Assembly (NCBI GenBank): GCA_016928195.1
Contig: JAFGLF010000002.1
Span: 1-32,043 of the forward strand
Reading direction: 5' to 3'
Source of the DNA: Elusimicrobiota bacterium
GTDB lineage: Bacteria; Elusimicrobiota; UBA8919
Length of the DNA stretch: 32,043 nucleotides
The translations under genes and the position numbers were made by a program. The notes under the pieces were generated by a model, which was not told the DNA's origin, made no database searches, and was given only the letters and a program-made list of their open reading frames with translations. Positions within the stretch are counted from its first letter, which is position 1. Every line of letters starts with the position of its first letter. Shown here in pieces: positions 24,465 to 31,161 of the stretch.

Positions 24465-24515
24465 GTCCCGATATTCGGCAGAACCGAATTCCGGGATCCC
24501 GAAAATCATCGGGAC
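24465..24515. repeat. Nested palindromes in the P12 region of rnpB
   Basis: Outer arms GTCCCGAT (24465) and ATCGGGAC (24508-24515). Inner pairs are ATTCGG-CAGAA-CCGAAT and CGGGATCCCG. They sit where the variable P12 arm is expected, next to GGTAAGAGCGCACC. Confidence 0.75.
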
Positions 24516-24692
24516 ACCTTTTCACCTTTGCCCTTTAACCTTTAGGGTTAAAAAAGGCCGTGTTTTTTCTGTGGCACTTTCCCTATCCACCAGCAACTGC
24601 GTAGCTGTTGGCGGACGGTGGCCGTTAACCATCACCCTGTTCTATGGAGTCCGGACTTTCCTCCCCCACTGATTCGTTTTGTTTTGCCCCAT

Positions 24693-24744
24693 GAAATGCG
24701 AAGCATTTCCGGGACTAAAGTCCTTGAAATCACTTCATGATTTC
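24693..24744. repeat. Three tandem hairpins in the P3 region of rnpB
   Basis: GAAATG-CGAAG-CATTTC (24693-24709), GGACT-AA-AGTCC (24712-24723) and GAAATCA-CTTCA-TGATTTC (24726-24744). They are enclosed by a longer stem GATTCG..TTTTGCCC / GGGCAAAA..CGAATC. Confidence 0.8.
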
Positions 24745-24806
24745 TAAGGGCAAAAGCGAATCAAAACGGTGGGGGCGATTCCTCAGCCCCCTGTTATATA
24801 CTACAT

Positions 24807-24896
24807 GTAAAATCTAAAATTGAAAATATAAAATTTGAAGTCAAATCTGCCAGCTGGCGGACTATATATTTTACTTTTTACATTTTCCATTTTACA
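24807..24896. repeat. Model heptamer-palindrome-heptamer element (rnhA/rnpB)
   Basis: Left arm (24807-24834): four units GTAAAAT/CTAAAAT/TGAAAAT/ATAAAAT. Centre: TCTGCC-AGCT-GGCGGA (24846-24861). Right arm (24868-24895): four units ATTTTAC/TTTTTAC/ATTTTCC/ATTTTAC, the reverse complement of the same word. This is the clearest example of the element architecture in the window. Confidence 0.9.
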
Positions 24897-24902
24897 TGCC
24901 CT

Positions 24903-25319
24903 CTATGAGGTTTCACCTATGTTTACGGCGATATTTGCAAGCTTATCAGCTTCTTTATTATTTTCTCTTAAAATATGTTTAACTTCAATACATTCAAACT
25001 TTTTTTCCTGTTCTCTTACTCTCTTCAAAAGCTCCCTTAGATTATCATCCTTTGTTTTATATTCCCCTAAATACTGCTTAAATACCAGTTCCGAATCAAG
25101 AAAAATTTTTATTTTCTTTGCCCCAAGTTTTTCTGCCTCATACAGAGCAGTTAAGAATGCATTATACTCTGCAACATTATTAGTTGTTTTACCAATATAT
25201 TTTTTTATATCCTTAATCTTTTTCGGGGGGTCTGAAATACTATACAAGACGACTCCGATTCCTGCATGACCCGGATTCCCCCGTGATGCACCATCAACAT
25301 ATGCAGTCAACGCTTCCAT
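24903..25319 (-). CDS. rnhA: RNase HI-family protein (RVT_3/RnhA type)
   Basis: Cleaves the RNA strand of RNA-DNA hybrids in the cytoplasm. The 138-residue protein carries the four acidic catalytic positions: D9 (YVDGASRGNPGHAG), E51 (NNVAEYNAF), D75 (FLDSELVFKQ) and D125 (NKEADKLAN). The GASRGNPG and NNVAEY forms are typical of the short RnhA-like branch lacking a hybrid-binding domain. The ATG at 25319 is chosen over the TTG at 25322 because GGGGG lies about 5 nt upstream. It follows the zinc-ribbon gene by 9 nt, a frequent pairing, so both probably share a transcript. Confidence 0.9.
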   Translation of the reverse strand: MEALTAYVDGASRGNPGHAGIGVVLYSISDPPKKIKDIKKYIGKTTNNVAEYNAFLTALYEAEKLGAKKIKIFLDSELVFKQYLGEYKTKDDNLRELLKRVREQEKKFECIEVKHILRENNKEADKLANIAVNIGETS

Positions 25320-25328
25320 CAAATCCCC

Positions 25329-26051
25329 CTATCCGGCGACAGGATCCGCTTTCTTCTGATATAAAATCCTTAGACAGTAATTACAGGTAATTATTTCTTT
25401 GTCCTTCTGGACTTCGTCAACAATGTGGATCGGCAAATTTCTATGACAACCGCCGCAATTTGTTTTTTCTATCGGAACAACAGCAGCGCCCTTCTTATTC
25501 TTCCTTATATTTTCATATTTACTGGCTATTCCCTGGGGCAATTTATCAAGTTTTACTTTCCTCTCTTCTTCAAACCCGGCAATATCTTCCCTGTGTTTCT
25601 TTAAGTCATTTTCAAACGATGTCTTCTTACCAGCAAACTCTTTCTCTGATTTTGAGAGTTCCAATTGTATACTATTTATATTAGCAGCCTGCTTCTCGTC
25701 ATCCTCCATCATCTTTAACAATTCATCTTCTATACCAGTTTTTAATTTTTTATCATTCTCTATTTCCACAACAAGCGCTTTATACGCATCATTTGTCTTA
25801 ACAGAGTTTAACTCCATATTATGTTTTTTTATTCTTTCCTCAACGGCCGACACTTCCATTTCCTTTGACTTTTTAGAAACATTATTTTTCGTAATTTCTT
25901 TTTTTAAATTTTCAACATTGTCTCTTTTATCTTTAATAACATTTTTCAATAAATCAATTTCATTATTAATACTCTCAATACACTTATTGGCATTGTCTAT
26001 TTTAAAATCAATTCCCTGTAATTCTATTAAAATAGATAGTTTTTCATTCAC
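25329..26051 (-). CDS. Coiled-coil protein with C-terminal C4 zinc ribbon (DUF164/CT398-like)
   Basis: 240 residues. A long antiparallel coiled coil (about 1-170, rich in K, E, N and I) ends in a zinc ribbon with C199-x2-C202 and C223-x2-C226 (CGGCHRNLP... ITCNYCLRILY). This is the architecture of the DUF164/CT398 family, widespread in bacteria and of debated role; nucleic-acid binding or a scaffold function has been proposed. The start is a GTG at 26051 with AGGG 7 nt upstream; the nearby ATG is out of frame. It lies directly upstream of the RNase H gene and 41 nt downstream of the GYF_2-receiver gene. Confidence 0.9.
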   Translation of the reverse strand: MNEKLSILIELQGIDFKIDNANKCIESINNEIDLLKNVIKDKRDNVENLKKEITKNNVSKKSKEMEVSAVEERIKKHNMELNSVKTNDAYKALVVEIENDKKLKTGIEDELLKMMEDDEKQAANINSIQLELSKSEKEFAGKKTSFENDLKKHREDIAGFEEERKVKLDKLPQGIASKYENIRKNKKGAAVVPIEKTNCGGCHRNLPIHIVDEVQKDKEIITCNYCLRILYQKKADPVAG

Positions 26052-26092
26052 AAAATAGCCCTCATTCAGTAAGTATGTTTAAACAACAAAAG

Positions 26093-26668
26093 TTACCCGC
26101 AAAATTTCTTAACTGTTTTTTCAAGCACCTCAATATCAAATGGTTTCGGTATATACTCGTTTGCAGAAAGTTCAATTCCCAGAAGCTTGTCGGCAGCCGC
26201 ACTTTTTGCCGTGAGCATTATCACGGGGATATCCTTCGTTTTTTTATCTGCTCTCAGACGTTTTAACACCATATGCCCGGTAAGACGGGGAAGCATTACA
26301 TCAAGGAGGACAACAGAAGGTATTCTTCGATGAATAATCTTTAAGGCGGTTAACCCATCCCTTGCAGTAAGAACAGTATAATCCTCCTCAAACATGTCCT
26401 CTAACAATCCCAGCAAACTCGCATCATCATCAACAAGCAGGATTATCTTCTTATCGGCATATTTTTCTTCTTGTGAACTGTTCTTTTTTAATTCAAGGGC
26501 TTCTTTAAATTCCTCAAACCCGGAAACATCCACCCATTCGTTTTTCTTATCATCCCAGAGCTTATCGTCTTCTTTAACATCACCAATCAGTATCAAACTT
26601 TTAATATTTTCGAAATCTAAAGGGCCTTCCTGTTCACCATAAGAATATTGTATATAATATTTTTCCAT
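26093..26668 (-). CDS. GYF_2 (DUF4339-like) domain fused to a receiver domain
   Basis: Residues 1-60 match the GYF_2 pattern (YYIQYSYGEQEGPLDFENIK, then LWDDKKNEWVDVSGFEE). Residues 75-190 are a receiver: acidic D80/D81, phospho-acceptor D123 (LLDVMLPRLTG), T153 and K175 (YIPKPF). There is no DNA-binding output domain. GYF-type domains bind proline-rich peptides in eukaryotes; in bacterial GYF_2 proteins the ligand is mostly unknown. I infer a signalling adaptor whose protein interactions may be switched by phosphorylation. It lies 39 nt after the single-domain receiver gene and probably shares its transcript. No strong SD. Confidence 0.88.
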   Translation of the reverse strand: MEKYYIQYSYGEQEGPLDFENIKSLILIGDVKEDDKLWDDKKNEWVDVSGFEEFKEALELKKNSSQEEKYADKKIILLVDDDASLLGLLEDMFEEDYTVLTARDGLTALKIIHRRIPSVVLLDVMLPRLTGHMVLKRLRADKKTKDIPVIMLTAKSAAADKLLGIELSANEYIPKPFDIEVLEKTVKKFCG

Positions 26669-26707
26669 CTGATACTTTTTCTAAACACTGGTTATACCTA
26701 AAGTTTT

Positions 26708-27085
26708 TTATGTCTTATTTAAAAGTGAATTTACTTTTTTAAGCATCTCATCTAAATTAGCGGGTTTATCAAATACAGCATTTACATATTTATCAAAATA
26801 TTTTTTATACTTTTCGTATCCCACAGAACTACACACAATAATAGGAACATTTAAATCTACCTGCCTAATCTGCATCAAAACTTCAACCCCTGTCATACCG
26901 CCAAGCTTCATATCTGTGATGATTATATCCGGCTGTTCCGTTTCAAAAGATTCAAGGGCAGAAACCCCGTCTTTTGCAATAACTACATCAAAACCGCTAT
27001 CGCTGAAAAAATCAAAATAAATATCAGAAAGAGTTTTTTCATCTTCAACTATAAGAATTTTCTTATTCTTTCCGCTTTCTGACAT
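26708..27085 (-). CDS. Single-domain response regulator (CheY-like)
   Basis: 125 residues, receiver domain only: E14/D15 acidic pair, phospho-acceptor D58 (IITDMKLGGMTG), S86 and K107 (FDKPAN). It lacks an output domain, so it may act in a phosphorelay or by protein contact. It starts 11 nt after the ABC ATPase stop with no SD, suggesting translational coupling to that gene. Its sequence is clearly different from the other receivers here, so recent duplication is unlikely. Confidence 0.9.
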   Translation of the reverse strand: MSESGKNKKILIVEDEKTLSDIYFDFFSDSGFDVVIAKDGVSALESFETEQPDIIITDMKLGGMTGVEVLMQIRQVDLNVPIIVCSSVGYEKYKKYFDKYVNAVFDKPANLDEMLKKVNSLLNKT

Positions 27086-27096
27086 AACTTTATGCG

Positions 27097-28200
27097 TTAT
27101 ATTATTGTTTCTTCGGTCTCTTTATCAAAGATGTGAATCTTTTTCATATCGAAGACCAGTTCCATTTTCTGATTTGCCCTTATGGTTGTATGTGCATCAA
27201 CTTTTGCTACAAACCTATTAATTCCTGTTGTTAAATAAAGATACGCTTCGGAACCCATTAACTCAACTATTTCCACCACCGCAACAACCGTATTAGTCGG
27301 AGTTGCTCCACGGGCATAAAGCTTATCATAAATATTTTCAGGTCTTATGCCCAACAGGACATTTCTATCAACATGTTTTTGCAGCCGTTCAACATGTTCG
27401 TCCAGAACTTTCACTTTTATTTTCCCCTCATCAATCCATAATCCACCGGAATCTTTCACTATTTTACAATCAAAGAAATTTATCGGAGGAGAGCCGATAA
27501 ATCCTGCAACAAACTTGTTTTTGGGCGTATCATAAACTTTGAGCGGAGATTCTGTCTGTTGTTCTACACCATCTTTCAGGACACAAATCTTATCACCCAT
27601 TGCAATTGCTTCTGTCTGGTCATGGGTAACATAAATTGTCGTCGCATCAAGCCGTTCCTGTAACTTTTTAATCTCGGCTCTCATTATAACCCTTACCTTG
27701 GCATCCAGGTTACTCAAAGGCTCATCGAATAAAAATACTTTAGGTTTCCTTACTATTGCTCGCCCGACGGCAACACGCTGCCTCTGCCCTCCGGAAAGCT
27801 GTTTAGGATATCTTTTCAACAACGGTGTTATACCTAAAATTTCAGCTGCATCTCTAACCCGTTTATCTATCTCGGGTTTTGAATATCCACGCAGCTTAAG
27901 TCCAAAAGCCATATTATCATACACTCTCATATGAGGATAAAGCGCATAATTCTGGAATACCATGGCTATATCTCTATCCTTAGGAGGAACTTCATTCATT
28001 CTTTTATTATCCAGATAAAGGTCTCCGGATGTAATTTCTTCAAGACCGGCAATCATTCTAAGTATCGTAGATTTACCGCATCCCGAAGGACCGACGAGGA
28101 CAAAAAACTCCTTGTCTTCAATACAAATATCAATATCCCTTACTGCAGGCACATTCCCCGAATAAACCTTTGAAACATTTTTCAGTCTTACTTCAGCCAT
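27097..28200 (-). CDS. ABC transporter ATP-binding subunit, MalK/UgpC/MsmX type
   Basis: ATPase of a sugar- or glycerol-phosphate-type importer, 367 residues. Walker A GPSGCGKST (37-45), Q-loop Q83, signature LSGGQ (135-139), Walker B VFLFDEP (155-161), H-loop H193, then C-terminal TOBE-like domains (about 240-360, LGIRPENIYDKLY). No permease or binding-protein gene is nearby, so it may serve several remote importers, as MsmX does in Bacillus. It has its own good promoter (28247-28275) and SD (AAGGAG, 8 nt before the ATG), and heads a transcript that continues into the two receiver genes. Confidence 0.94.
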   Translation of the reverse strand: MAEVRLKNVSKVYSGNVPAVRDIDICIEDKEFFVLVGPSGCGKSTILRMIAGLEEITSGDLYLDNKRMNEVPPKDRDIAMVFQNYALYPHMRVYDNMAFGLKLRGYSKPEIDKRVRDAAEILGITPLLKRYPKQLSGGQRQRVAVGRAIVRKPKVFLFDEPLSNLDAKVRVIMRAEIKKLQERLDATTIYVTHDQTEAIAMGDKICVLKDGVEQQTESPLKVYDTPKNKFVAGFIGSPPINFFDCKIVKDSGGLWIDEGKIKVKVLDEHVERLQKHVDRNVLLGIRPENIYDKLYARGATPTNTVVAVVEIVELMGSEAYLYLTTGINRFVAKVDAHTTIRANQKMELVFDMKKIHIFDKETEETII

Positions 28201-28246
28201 AGATCACTCCTTTTTAAATTTTTTTAAATACCTACGTTATTTGTTA

Positions 28247-28275
28247 ATTATACATAATCTGTACGGAAATTTCAA
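28247..28275 (-). promoter_or_regulatory. Sigma70-type promoter for the ABC ATPase gene
   Basis: Minus strand: TTGAAA (28275-28270), 17-nt spacer, TATAAT (28252-28247). Transcription would start near 28240, about 40 nt before the ATG at 28200. Confidence 0.85.
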
Positions 28276-28330
28276 GTGAAAATTTAAATTTTATTTATTT
28301 TTCCGCATACATTATAAGACAGGCTGATTT

Positions 28331-29020
28331 CTACTTTTTATCTTCGAATCTATATCCCAACTTTCCGACAGTCTGTATTATCTTCCCGTCATCTTTAATT
28401 TTTTTTCTTAATTGCTGTATATGAACATCTACCGTTCTTGTGGTGCCAAAATAACTGTATTCCCAAACACTCTGCAGAATTGTATTCCTATCGAGCGCAA
28501 AACCTCTTTTTTTCATAAGATAAACAAGCAAATCGAATTCTTTCGGCGTAAGCCTAATTTCTTTACCTTTTAAATATACACTCCTTTTCTTCAAATCAAC
28601 TTTTATATTCCCGGATTCAATAATATCCTGTTCTATAAATGTCCCGGCTGTTCTTCTTAATATCGCTTTTACCCTTGCAACAAGAATATCAACATCAAAA
28701 GGTTTGGTAATAAAATCATCGGCACCTAAAGAAAGTCCTGTAACTATACTCTGTGTATCTATAAATTTTGCACTTACAATAATTATCGGAATATTCTTTG
28801 TTTTTTCATCTTTTTTTATAATCTTAGTCAGCTCAAATCCGTCAATTCCCGGCAGCATTAAATCTAGAATTATAAGAGCAGGATGGATGGACTCAATTTT
28901 CTCCATCGCACTATCCGCATTTTTGGCAGTAAAAACCTTAAGGCCTGAAAGTTCCAGCATTTCCTTTATTAAATCTAACATTATCTTATCATCATCAACT
29001 ACAAGAATTTTTTCCTTCAT
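28331..29020 (-). CDS. OmpR/PhoB-family response regulator
   Basis: 229 residues. The receiver (1-120) has D9/D10, phospho-acceptor D53 (ILDLMLPGIDG), S83 and K106 (FITKPFD). The C-terminal winged helix (about 130-226) has the PhoB-type segments EIRLTPKEFDLLVYLMKK, RTVDVHIQQLRKKI and TVGKLGYRFE. A sequence-specific transcription regulator, probably the main output of the histidine kinase two genes upstream. The SD GGAG lies 7 nt before the ATG at 29020. The repeat element 29037-29087 separates it from the preceding receiver gene. Confidence 0.94.
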   Translation of the reverse strand: MKEKILVVDDDKIMLDLIKEMLELSGLKVFTAKNADSAMEKIESIHPALIILDLMLPGIDGFELTKIIKKDEKTKNIPIIIVSAKFIDTQSIVTGLSLGADDFITKPFDVDILVARVKAILRRTAGTFIEQDIIESGNIKVDLKKRSVYLKGKEIRLTPKEFDLLVYLMKKRGFALDRNTILQSVWEYSYFGTTRTVDVHIQQLRKKIKDDGKIIQTVGKLGYRFEDKK

Positions 29021-29036
29021 TGTTCACTCCATTCAC

Positions 29037-29087
29037 ACGCTAATTGTCTCTAATCAAATCCGCCACGGCGGACGTTTATTCGCGTTC
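29037..29087. repeat. CGCTAATTGTC spacer element ending in a coding sequence
   Basis: ACGCTAATTGTCTCTAATC, palindrome TCCGCCACGGCGGA (29059-29072), then CGTTTATTCGCGTT. The last words (29076-29087 on the plus strand) encode the C-terminal ERE and TAA stop of the upstream receiver. Confidence 0.88.
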
Positions 29088-29456
29088 GGCCCTGCATCTC
29101 TCCAAAACCCTTTCTATTCTGGCTACAAGCTCTTTAGGTTCAAACGGTTTCAAAATATAATCATCAGCACCAACATTCAAACCTTTTAGCTGGTCTTCCT
29201 TTCTATGTCTTATGGTAAGCATTATAACGGGAAGTTTTTTTAACTTTTCATCATTTCTTATTCTCTGACACAATGTGTACCCGCCGACCTTCGGAAGATT
29301 TATATCAAGCAATAGTAAATCAGGCGTATTTTCCTGAAGTATCTTCCATCCGTCATCTGCATTTTCCGAAGCAATAACTTCAAATTTCTTCGACAAAATT
29401 TTTTTAGCTATTTCCCTAAAATCTTCCTCGTCGTCAATAATCATAATTTTGTTCAT
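29076..29456 (-). CDS. Single-domain response regulator (CheY/Spo0F-like)
   Basis: 126 residues, receiver only: D8/D9, phospho-acceptor D51 (LLLLDINLPKVGG), T81 and K103 (YILKPFEP). It lies between the histidine kinase and the PhoB-type regulator, so it could be an intermediate or a competing phosphate acceptor of that kinase. GAGGT precedes the ATG at 29456 by 6 nt. Its terminal residues (AERE) and stop come from the repeat word GAACGCGAATAA, so the reading frame ends inside a spacer element. Confidence 0.92.
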   Translation of the reverse strand: MNKIMIIDDEEDFREIAKKILSKKFEVIASENADDGWKILQENTPDLLLLDINLPKVGGYTLCQRIRNDEKLKKLPVIMLTIRHRKEDQLKGLNVGADDYILKPFEPKELVARIERVLERCRAERE

Positions 29457-29573
29457 TTTACACCTCGCTGATTTATGCTGTCCGCCAACCGGCGGATTTA
29501 TCTGCCTGCCTCGCTCGCCTCGTCTCCGCTTCGGAGGAGCGGGCCGTCGTCAGGCGGGCGTTCATCTGTGTTG
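29457..29573. repeat. Palindrome-rich spacer (histidine kinase/receiver)
   Basis: Three GC-rich palindromic units in tandem: TCCGCC-AACC-GGCGGA (29481-29496), CTCCGCTTCGGAG (about 29525-29537) and part of the GTCAGGCGGGC unit (about 29551). The flanking TATCCGCGTTTATCCGC words extend into the kinase 3' end. Confidence 0.8.
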
Positions 29574-31013
29574 TTATCCGCGTTTATCCGCTTCTACTTT
29601 TTTAACCGGTAATGTAAATAAAAATTTGGTCCCTTTTCCTTCTTTAGATTCAACCCATATTTTTCCGTTATGTTCTTCAATAATACCTTTAACAATAGCA
29701 AGTCCTAATCCGGTACCCTTATGTTCTTTTAATTCATCAACAGTGCCTTTAACCTGATAAAATTTATCAAAAATTTTTTCATATTGACCCTCGGGTATTC
29801 CCCTGCCCGTATCAGAAACACTAACCACGATAGACGATGGATGACGGATGAACACTTCGTTGGGATGATGGCTCTCGTCCCTCGTCTCTCGTCCCTCGTC
29901 TCTCGTCCCATATTTTGCATCTACTTGTATTATTCCACCGGCGGGAGTAAACTTTATTGCATTGGAAATAAGATTTGTAAATACCTGTTTAAGCCGTTCG
30001 GAGTTCGCCCAGACGTCCGGAAGCTCTAATGGTATATTGCTCTCAACTTTAATACTTTTTTCTTCTGCTTTCGGCTTAAACAACATAACGACATCATCAA
30101 CACTATCACGAAGTTTAATTAATTTTTTTTCTGACTCATACTCTTCGCGCTCAATCCTTGCCACACTCAGCAAATCCCCTATAAATCTCGACAGCCGGGC
30201 AGAATTGTTTTTAATCCTCATCAGGTTTTCCAAGTTAAACTCTTTTTTATCTTCAATCATAAGATTTATATAACTCTCAATTGCAGCAATCGGGCTTTTC
30301 AGTTCATGCGAAACATTGGATACAAAATCGGACTTCATATGGTCAAGTATTTTTAATGCATTGGTCATCCTGTTAAATTCTCCCGATAAATTTCCGACTT
30401 CATCTTTAGAATCAATATCTATTTTAGTATCAAGGTTCCCGTCGGCAATAGACCGTACTTCCCTGACAAGTTTTCTAATCGGTTTTGAAATCTGCTCTGC
30501 AAAAAATACTGCGATAATAATTCCTATAACAAGAACTATTAATGATGTTTGCTGAATCTGCTTTTTAAGTTCCTTTATATTTTCTTCTATTCTTCTATTT
30601 AAAATATCCGAAGAAAAATCGATATAGACCTTTCCGATATTCTTACTTCCCGAAATAACATCCTTTTCAATTCTTATTATACCATATTTTTCCTTCTCTG
30701 AAAACTTTTTTCTTAAAAATTCGGATTCTGTCGTAGCTATTATAATACCCGATTCGTTAAGTATATACCCCTCAACAAATCCGGGCACAGTTTCTTTAAG
30801 CACTTTCAAATAATTAAAAGCCAGAATATCATCTTTAACGATAATTGATTCCCTTGCAACAGTGGCAAACTGGGAAATTGTTTTTTTAAGCTCTTTTTCC
30901 TGCCTTTCAAAAAAAATTCTTTTCTCAATCAGGAATATTGTATAACTAATACTGACTATACAAATAAAAATAACTATTACAGTAAAAATAGAGAATTTCG
31001 TTTTTATCTCCAT
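29574..31013 (-). CDS. Membrane sensor histidine kinase
   Basis: 479 residues. TM1 (about 8-29), extracytoplasmic sensor region (about 30-154), TM2 (about 157-173), HAMP linker, HisKA with phosphorylated H236 (FVSNVSHELKSPIAA), then the HATPase domain with N-box NLISNAIKF (347-355), SDTGRGIPE (400-408) and GTGLGLAIVKGII. About 27 residues between the N-box strand and the G1 box (369-395, GTRDEGRETRDES...) are encoded by a heptamer-word insertion, inside the ATP-binding domain but outside its motifs. The end (ADKRG, TAA) comes from a CGCGGATAA repeat word. GAGGT precedes the ATG by 5 nt. Partners are probably the downstream receiver and PhoB-type regulator. Confidence 0.94.
   Translation of the reverse strand: MEIKTKFSIFTVIVIFICIVSISYTIFLIEKRIFFERQEKELKKTISQFATVARESIIVKDDILAFNYLKVLKETVPGFVEGYILNESGIIIATTESEFLRKKFSEKEKYGIIRIEKDVISGSKNIGKVYIDFSSDILNRRIEENIKELKKQIQQTSLIVLVIGIIIAVFFAEQISKPIRKLVREVRSIADGNLDTKIDIDSKDEVGNLSGEFNRMTNALKILDHMKSDFVSNVSHELKSPIAAIESYINLMIEDKKEFNLENLMRIKNNSARLSRFIGDLLSVARIEREEYESEKKLIKLRDSVDDVVMLFKPKAEEKSIKVESNIPLELPDVWANSERLKQVFTNLISNAIKFTPAGGIIQVDAKYGTRDEGRETRDESHHPNEVFIRHPSSIVVSVSDTGRGIPEGQYEKIFDKFYQVKGTVDELKEHKGTGLGLAIVKGIIEEHNGKIWVESKEGKGTKFLFTLPVKKVEADKRG
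29826..29911. repeat. Heptamer-word insertion in the histidine kinase ATP-binding domain
   Basis: Words ACGATAG/ACGATGG on the left face a run of TCGTCCC/TCGTCTC units on the right (about 29875-29908). Coding is in frame. The same words form the argS/HEAT spacer (5565-5613). Confidence 0.88.
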
Positions 31014-31019
31014 TCGTTA

Positions 31020-31161
31020 CCTCAAACGCGAATTATCGCTAATCCCTGCCCCGTATAAAGCTTCGCTTTTGTACGGGGCAACGCTGATATTCGCGAATAT
31101 TCGCGTACGGTACTTCATTTGCGTTTATTCGCGTTGCTTTTCTTATTTGCGTTTATTTGCG
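31020..31161. repeat. ATTCGCG element with strong hairpin (PorV-like/kinase spacer)
   Basis: ACGCGAATTATCGC words face repeated TTTATTCGCGTT and TTTGCGTTTATTTGCG words. In the middle GCCCCGTA...TACGGGGC (31048-31079) makes an almost perfect 32-nt hairpin, with AAAGC/GCTTT pairing inside its loop. The right end abuts the TAA stop of the PorV-like gene. Confidence 0.8.

Larger units (their letters stand above)
24184..24796 (-). ncRNA. rnpB: RNase P RNA (type A), enlarged by insertions
   Basis: Catalytic RNA of RNase P, maturing tRNA 5' ends. Minus-strand landmarks in order: P1 5' strand AACAGGGGGC; P4 core GGAGGAAAGTCCGGACTCC then ATAGAACAGGGTG; GGTAAGAGCGCACC; GGTAAACCCCACCCGGAGCA then AGGCCA; a P18 hairpin CCCCGATG-GTAA-CATCGGGG with a GNRA loop; AGAGAAATGATTCC; and ACAGAATCCGGCTTA then the P1 3' strand GCCCCCTGTT. 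A T-run follows, consistent with termination at 24184. At about 613 nt it is far longer than the 350-400 nt usual for this class. The excess lies in an enlarged P3, a palindrome-filled P12 region, and a repeat element (24219-24300) before the 3' conserved segment. Confidence 0.96.

Noticed and set aside
24797-24902. Promoter for rnpB in the rnhA/rnpB spacer
   Set aside because: TTGACT and TAGTAT-like hexamers exist but spacing and match are poor in a very AT-rich repeat; rnpB may be read from upstream.
24835-25269. 144-codon plus-strand ORF opposite the RNase H gene
   Set aside because: The minus strand has all four RNase H catalytic residues; the plus translation is an S/F/L-rich shadow starting in the repeat element.
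28704-29189. 161-codon plus-strand ORF opposite two receiver genes
   Set aside because: It crosses two well-supported genes and their spacer; an antisense shadow.
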